Assembly: GCF_006334915.2 (NCBI RefSeq)
Contig: NZ_VDMA02000012.1
Coordinates: forward strand, 186,001-250,000
DNA: 64,000 nt
Source: Microbispora catharanthi
GTDB lineage: Bacteria > Actinomycetota > Actinomycetes > Streptosporangiales > Streptosporangiaceae
Direction: 5' to 3'
Under the pieces are notes generated by a model. That model saw only the letters and a program-made list of their open reading frames with translations. It searched no databases and was not told the DNA's origin. Both the position numbers and the translations under genes were made by a program. This document shows positions 60,039 through 64,000 of the stretch, piece after piece; within the stretch, counting starts at the first letter, position 1; each line of letters starts with the position of its first letter.

Positions 60039-60110
60039 GTGCCGCACCTGGCGGTCGAGGACTGGGACAGGCAGATCGACCTGAACATCAACTGTGCCGG
60101 CCGGAGGCAT
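60039..60110 (+). pseudogene. Remnant of a short-chain dehydrogenase gene
   Basis: One frame reads HLAVEDWDRQIDLNINCAG, which closely fits the conserved SDR helix and strand around the structural Asn. Upstream and downstream the same frame has no Rossmann GxxxGxG, no catalytic Tyr-x3-Lys and no room for a full gene. It is a decayed fragment, marking a past deletion in the 59941-60185 gap. Confidence 0.6.
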
Positions 60111-60185
60111 CTGCGGCCGGCACAGCATAGGCATGCGGCATCGTGCCCGGCCGCACCTCCCCGTTCCCCGCCGGCGCAGAATCGA

Positions 60186-60776
60186 TCAACCCAGTGACGC
60201 CGTTGCCGCGCGCAGATCCCGCAGGGCGGCCAACGCATGGTGCGCGAGCCCTCGTGCGTCATCACGATCGCCTTCGGACCACTGGGCGTAGCCCCGCTTG
60301 AAGGCAAGGACTCCCATCTCGGCCGCGAGGTGCGCGGTCGGGTCCGGCACACCGCGGGCGATGAGCGCGGCGGTCATGGCGGCAGCGAGACCGACGCTCT
60401 TGAGGGCGTCTCGCTCCTGAAGTTCGGTGCTGGCCGCCACGGCTGCTTTCAGGCGGGGGCCGAGTTCACGGTTCGCCGGCCCCATGGCGCTGGATGCGCG
60501 TTCGAGACCGGCTGCGACCGCCTCGAGCGGGCTCGCGTTCGGGGGCGCCTCGGCGATCCCCTCCGCGAGCAACCGGCTCAGGGTCTCCTGGCCGGCGACC
60601 AGCAGCTCACGCTTGTCCGAGAAGTGCCGGAAGAAGGTGCTCTTGGTAACGCCGGCGCGCTCGGCGATCTGCGCCACCGTGGTGGCGTCGTATCCCTGCT
60701 CGGTGAACAGGTCGACGGCCGCGACGACGAGTCGCTGGGTCGTCTCCGGTTGCCATCGGGCCATGAACGACATCAT
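60186..60776 (-). CDS. TetR/AcrR-family repressor
   Basis: A 196-residue TetR protein. The HTH occupies about 10-55 (LVVAAVDLFTEQGYDATTVAQIAERAGVTKSTFFRHFSDK contains the standard pattern, recognition helix near TKSTFFRHF). The C-terminal helical domain probably binds an inducer. The start may be 60776 or 60764; neither has a clear Shine-Dalgarno. It is divergent from the SDR gene at 60849, with two copies of the same operator between them. Confidence 0.92.
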   Translation of the reverse strand: MMSFMARWQPETTQRLVVAAVDLFTEQGYDATTVAQIAERAGVTKSTFFRHFSDKRELLVAGQETLSRLLAEGIAEAPPNASPLEAVAAGLERASSAMGPANRELGPRLKAAVAASTELQERDALKSVGLAAAMTAALIARGVPDPTAHLAAEMGVLAFKRGYAQWSEGDRDDARGLAHHALAALRDLRAATASLG

Positions 60777-60781
60777 AGGTG

Positions 60782-60833
60782 ATGGGACAAGTGTCCCGTC
60801 GGTGTGTATGGTGATGGGACAATAGTCTCGTCA
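60782..60833. promoter_or_regulatory. Twin TetR operators between TetR and SDR genes
   Basis: GATGGGACAAGTGTCCCGTC starts at 60781 and GATGGGACAATAGTCTCGTC at 60813, 32 bp (three turns) apart. The first contains the perfect arms GGGACA and TGTCCC (60784-60797). The second overlaps a probable -10 (AATAGT) of the SDR gene. Both sites lie within 75 bp of both starts, fitting joint repression by the TetR protein. Confidence 0.8.
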
Positions 60834-60848
60834 CTTGGGGAGAGTGTC

Positions 60849-61730
60849 ATGCACGTTTTCGTCACCGGCGGCACCGGCACCATCGGCTCCGCCGTCGTTG
60901 CCGAACTGCTCGCCAACGGTCACACCGTTCTCGCGCTGGCCCGCTCGGACAAGTCCGCGCAAGCCCTCGCAGACGCCGGTGCCCAGGTGCTACGCGGACA
61001 GCTGGCCGACCTCGACGTCCTGCGGGCCGGCGCCGCGCAGTCCGACGGCGTGATCAGCCTGGCGTTCGGCGGCGACTACAGCACTGACGAGGCCGTCGCG
61101 CAGTCGATCGCCGAGGAGAGCGCCGCTCTCGCCGCTCTGGGCGAGGAGCTGCTCGGCAGTGCTCGTCCGATCGTCACGGTCTCGGGCACGCCCTGGGTGC
61201 CGGGCCGCCTCTCCACCGAGACCGACCCCGCGGCGACCGAGGGACCGGTGGGCGGTCGCGGCCGTTCGGTCAATGCGCTGCTGGATCTGGCGTCGCGTGG
61301 TGTGCGCAGCACGGCTGTCCGCATGCCGCGCACGGTTCACAACGAGGGCAAGGGCGGATTCGCCGGCCTGCTGACGGATCAGGCGCGCCGCACCGGCGTG
61401 TCCGGCTACCCCGGCGACGGCGCCCAGCGCTGGCCGGCCGTGCACGCGCTCGACGCGGCGGTCCTGTTCCGGCTGGCTCTCGAGTCGGCACCCGCCGGGA
61501 CGGTCTGGCACGCCGTGGCCGATGAGGGCGACGCCGTACGAGACATCGCGACCGTCATCGGCCGGCGACTCGGCCTGCCGGTCGAGCCGGTGCCGCAGGA
61601 GAACTTCGGCCCGTTCGGCCCGATCTTCGCCATGGACCAGCCGGCCTCCAGCGCCCATACCCGCGAGGTCCTCGGGTGGCAGCCCACGCACCCCAGCCTC
61701 CTCGAGGACCTGGAGAACATCCAGCCCTGA
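60849..61730 (+). CDS. Extended NAD(P)-dependent SDR (NmrA/epimerase-like)
   Basis: A 293-residue Rossmann protein with the dinucleotide motif HVFVTGGTGTIGSAVVAELL at residues 2-20. The usual catalytic Tyr-x3-Lys is not clear; the region near VTVSGTPWVPG takes its place, as in atypical extended SDRs. The C-terminus has LGLPVEPVPQ and LGWQPTHPSLLEDL, typical of sugar-epimerase-like proteins. GGGGAGA lies 5 bp before the ATG. It is controlled by the divergent TetR through the twin operators. Confidence 0.9.
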   Translation: MHVFVTGGTGTIGSAVVAELLANGHTVLALARSDKSAQALADAGAQVLRGQLADLDVLRAGAAQSDGVISLAFGGDYSTDEAVAQSIAEESAALAALGEELLGSARPIVTVSGTPWVPGRLSTETDPAATEGPVGGRGRSVNALLDLASRGVRSTAVRMPRTVHNEGKGGFAGLLTDQARRTGVSGYPGDGAQRWPAVHALDAAVLFRLALESAPAGTVWHAVADEGDAVRDIATVIGRRLGLPVEPVPQENFGPFGPIFAMDQPASSAHTREVLGWQPTHPSLLEDLENIQP

Positions 61731-61778
61731 GCCCTCCTCACCTGCCGTAGAGGACGAGCCGACCGCCGGCCCAGCGGG

Positions 61779-63440
61779 TCAGAGATGGACCGCCACGGTT
61801 CGGACGTAGGCGCGCCACCCCCCGTGCGCGGTGATGTCGGCCGCGCCCCGCAGCCCTTCCGGAGCGCAGAGGAAGCCGGGCACGTTCGTGCCGTCGGCCA
61901 GTTCGACCTGGCCCAGCGTCATCGGGCGGGGAAGAGCCGTGAGCAGGTCGGCCAGCCCTTCGGCGGGAAGTTCCCACACCTCGCACTCGATGGCCGCGCC
62001 GTTCCCGGCGACTCGGACGAGCCCGGGTTTGGGCGGGTCGGTGGTCAGGGCGTGCAGCCGGTAGCGCGCGGCGGTCGTGGTGGTGGCCACCAGGCGGGCG
62101 CCGCGCGTGGTGAGCTCGTGGTTGAGCGGTTGTCCTGACAGGTGCGCGCCGACCACGGTCAGGCGGACGGCCGGCTGAAGCAGCCGGGCGATGGCGGCCA
62201 GGTCGTCGTCGGCGTGGGCCCGGCCGACCAGCATGACCCCGTACGGAAGCCCGTCCACCTGTCCGGCGGGTACGGCGAGCGCGCACATGTCGAAGAGGTT
62301 GACGAAGTTGGTGAAGCGGCCGAGGTCGCTGTTGACGCCGACGGGGTCGGCCGCGACCTGCGCCAGGGTGGGATGGCGGGGAGTGACCGGCAGGAGCAGG
62401 GCGTCGCGGTCGCCGAGCAGGGACAAGGCCCGCTCGCGCAGTGCCGCGAGCCGTTCCCGGTCGGCGAACAGGCGGTGGGCGGGCAGGTCGCGGGCCGCGG
62501 TGATGATGGAGGCGACAGTGGGATCCAGGTCCGGGCCGCCTTTGTCGACGAACGCGCCGACGGCGGTGTAACGCTCGGCGACGAAGGCCCCCTGGTAGAG
62601 AAGCGCGGCGGCCTCCAGGAAGGGGGCGGGGTCGATCGGGTGGATCTCGACGCCTGCCGAGGCCAGCCTGCCGGCCGTGGTCTCGAACGCCTCGGCCCAG
62701 CCCGGGGCCAGCGTGCCGAGGCCGGCGGTGGCGGGCACGGCCAGCCGCCAGGGTCCGGGGCGGCGGGCCGGGCGGGATGCGGGAGGTGCGGAAGGGGCGG
62801 TCATGAGGGCCAGGGCCTGCTGGGCCTCGGGGAGCGTGCGGGCGAAGACGCTGACGCAGTCCAGGCTCCGGCAGGCCGGGACCACGCCTTCGGCAGGGAT
62901 CAGGCCGCGGGTGGGCTTGATCCCCACGATGCCGTTGAAGGCGGCGGGGACCCGGCCCGAGCCCGCGGTGTCGGTGCCGAGCGCGAGGTCGGCCAGGCCG
63001 AGCGCGACGGCGACCGCCGAGCCCGAGCTGGATCCTCCGGAGATCCGGTCCGGGTCGGTGGCGGCGCGCACCGCGCCGTAGGGGCTGCGGGTGCCGACCA
63101 GCCCTGTGGCGAACTGATCGAGATTTGTGGTGCCGAGCACGATCGCACCGGCCCCGCGGAGCCGAGCCACGGCGGGGGCGTCGGCGTCCGGACGGTAGGC
63201 GTAGGAGGGGCAGCCGGCGGTGGTCGGCAGCCCGGCCACGTCGATGTTGCCTTTCACGGCCAGCAGGCGGCCCGCGAGGGGAAGGTGCTCGCCGCCCGCC
63301 ACCCGGACGTCCACGGCGGCGGCCTCGGCCTCCACCTCGGCCCGCGGCCGCAGGTCGATCCAGATCTCCGGACGGTCCGTCTTGGCGATCCGGGTGTAGG
63401 CCCTGCGGACTCGTTCCAGTGCCGTCTCAGCCACGATCAC
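61779..63440 (-). CDS. atzF: Allophanate hydrolase
   Basis: A 553-residue amidase-signature enzyme that splits allophanate to ammonia and CO2, the second step of urea amidolyase. The Ser-cisSer-Lys triad is visible: Lys in LLAVKGNIDVAG, and GGSSSGSAVAVALG with both Ser. The C-terminal 120 residues form the allophanate-hydrolase-specific domain. The GTG overlaps the end of the urea carboxylase gene by 14 nt, so the two are coupled and work in urea use as nitrogen source. Confidence 0.92.
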   Translation of the reverse strand: MIVAETALERVRRAYTRIAKTDRPEIWIDLRPRAEVEAEAAAVDVRVAGGEHLPLAGRLLAVKGNIDVAGLPTTAGCPSYAYRPDADAPAVARLRGAGAIVLGTTNLDQFATGLVGTRSPYGAVRAATDPDRISGGSSSGSAVAVALGLADLALGTDTAGSGRVPAAFNGIVGIKPTRGLIPAEGVVPACRSLDCVSVFARTLPEAQQALALMTAPSAPPASRPARRPGPWRLAVPATAGLGTLAPGWAEAFETTAGRLASAGVEIHPIDPAPFLEAAALLYQGAFVAERYTAVGAFVDKGGPDLDPTVASIITAARDLPAHRLFADRERLAALRERALSLLGDRDALLLPVTPRHPTLAQVAADPVGVNSDLGRFTNFVNLFDMCALAVPAGQVDGLPYGVMLVGRAHADDDLAAIARLLQPAVRLTVVGAHLSGQPLNHELTTRGARLVATTTTAARYRLHALTTDPPKPGLVRVAGNGAAIECEVWELPAEGLADLLTALPRPMTLGQVELADGTNVPGFLCAPEGLRGAADITAHGGWRAYVRTVAVHL

Positions 63441-64000
63441 TCCTCAGCACCACCAGCGGGACGCCGGCCTCCACCTGGTCACCGGGGCCGACCAGGACCC
63501 GTTCGACCACGCCGTCGGCGGGGGCCAGGACGGCGGACTCCATCTTCATCGCCTCCAGCACGATCAGCGGCTGCCCGGCGGCGATCCGCCGGCCGGGCGT
63601 GACGCTGATCTGCCAGACGCTCGCGGTGAGCTCCGCTTCCACCACCTGGCAACCCGGGGGGAGCTCCAGCTCGGTCTCGGCCTGGCCTTTGGGCTGCTCC
63701 ACCCGGTCGAACTCGCCCGACGCCTGCCAGGCCGCCCGCTCGGCGGCGAAGGCGGCGGCCTGCCGTTCGCGGAAGGCCGCGATGGAGTCGGCGTGCTCGG
63801 CCAGGAAGCGGTGGTAGTCGGCGAGCCGGAACACCCCTTCTTCGATCTTGGGTTCGAGGCGCCCCGCCGCCAGGTCGGCGCGTAGTTCCAGCAGCTCTTC
63901 CGCCGTCACCGGATACCAGCGGATGCGGTCGAAGAAGCGCAGCAGCCAGGGGGACCCGGGCTGGAACGCGCCGCGTTGCTGCCAGCTCGACCACACCTGC
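63427..64000 (-). CDS. Urea carboxylase, C-terminal part (N-terminus beyond window)
   Basis: The last 190 residues of a urea carboxylase, running in from the right edge. The C-terminal portion is a biotinyl domain with the biotin Lys in LEAMKMESAV. The part before it has RFFDRIRWYPVTAEELLELR, typical of the carboxyltransferase end of the family. It carboxylates urea to allophanate for the enzyme encoded next. Only the tail is visible, so the carboxylase domain cannot be checked. Confidence 0.88.
   Translation of the reverse strand, partial: QVWSSWQQRGAFQPGSPWLLRFFDRIRWYPVTAEELLELRADLAAGRLEPKIEEGVFRLADYHRFLAEHADSIAAFRERQAAAFAAERAAWQASGEFDRVEQPKGQAETELELPPGCQVVEAELTASVWQISVTPGRRIAAGQPLIVLEAMKMESAVLAPADGVVERVLVGPGDQVEAGVPLVVLRSDRG

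Overview
The window is GC-rich (about 70% by eye), almost fully coding, rich in GTG starts and in genes overlapping by 4 bp. It carries families typical of filamentous actinomycetes: a hybrid NRPS/PKS cluster, two Methyltransf_19-type (DUF574-like) methyltransferases, DrrA/DrrB-like exporters, an NsrR/Hmp pair and a giant secreted RHS protein. It looks like a chromosomal segment of a Streptosporangiales- or Streptomyces-like organism; the genus is inference. No rRNA, tRNA, CRISPR array or insertion sequence was seen.

Layout. (1) 1-12495, minus strand: an unbroken run of eleven genes read from 12495 down to the window edge. In transcription order they are an alpha/beta hydrolase, a type II thioesterase, an A-PCP NRPS, a KS-AT-ACP PKS, an ATP-grasp ligase, a Gfo/Idh/MocA oxidoreductase, two TIM-barrel sugar isomerases, a sulfotransferase, a VOC protein and an MFS exporter. 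Most junctions are 4-bp stop/start overlaps, so this is one translationally coupled biosynthetic operon. A divergent Baeyer-Villiger monooxygenase (12987-14633) faces it across a 491-bp control region. (2) 14696-21675: a methyltransferase, an MMPL transporter with a divergent TetR and twin operators, a LigD-type polymerase, and an MFS efflux pump with its own TetR. (3) 21733-25017: an operon for a ribbon-helix-helix protein, a DUF4097 protein and an ABC exporter, starting from a promoter embedded in a phased array of TGACGTCA-like boxes. (4) 25057-34214: single enzymes and regulators, including a degenerate inositol-monophosphatase-like protein and a 47-residue CxC microprotein. (5) 34253-45258: an RHS polymorphic-toxin-like protein of about 3,590 residues whose tip holds ten tandem CX9C helices followed by a membrane segment, with a two-TM gene overlapping its stop codon. 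(6) 45682-51599: a TM-WD40 protein with a membrane partner, PCMT, isochorismatase, NsrR and flavohemoglobin, and a second Methyltransf_19 gene. (7) 51730-57596: a beta-glucoside uptake operon (SBP, two permeases, GH1) with a divergent LacI regulator and twin operators. (8) 57838-64000: small genes, a mechanosensitive-channel-like protein, TetR/SDR with twin operators, and a urea carboxylase/allophanate hydrolase pair cut by the window end.

The most unusual item is the RHS tail. Its strictly spaced CX9C array fits no toxin family I know, and with the coupled two-TM gene it looks like a new effector/immunity pair. The second is the small A-PCP + KS-AT-ACP + ATP-grasp operon with sugar-tailoring and sulfation genes, for which I cannot name a product.
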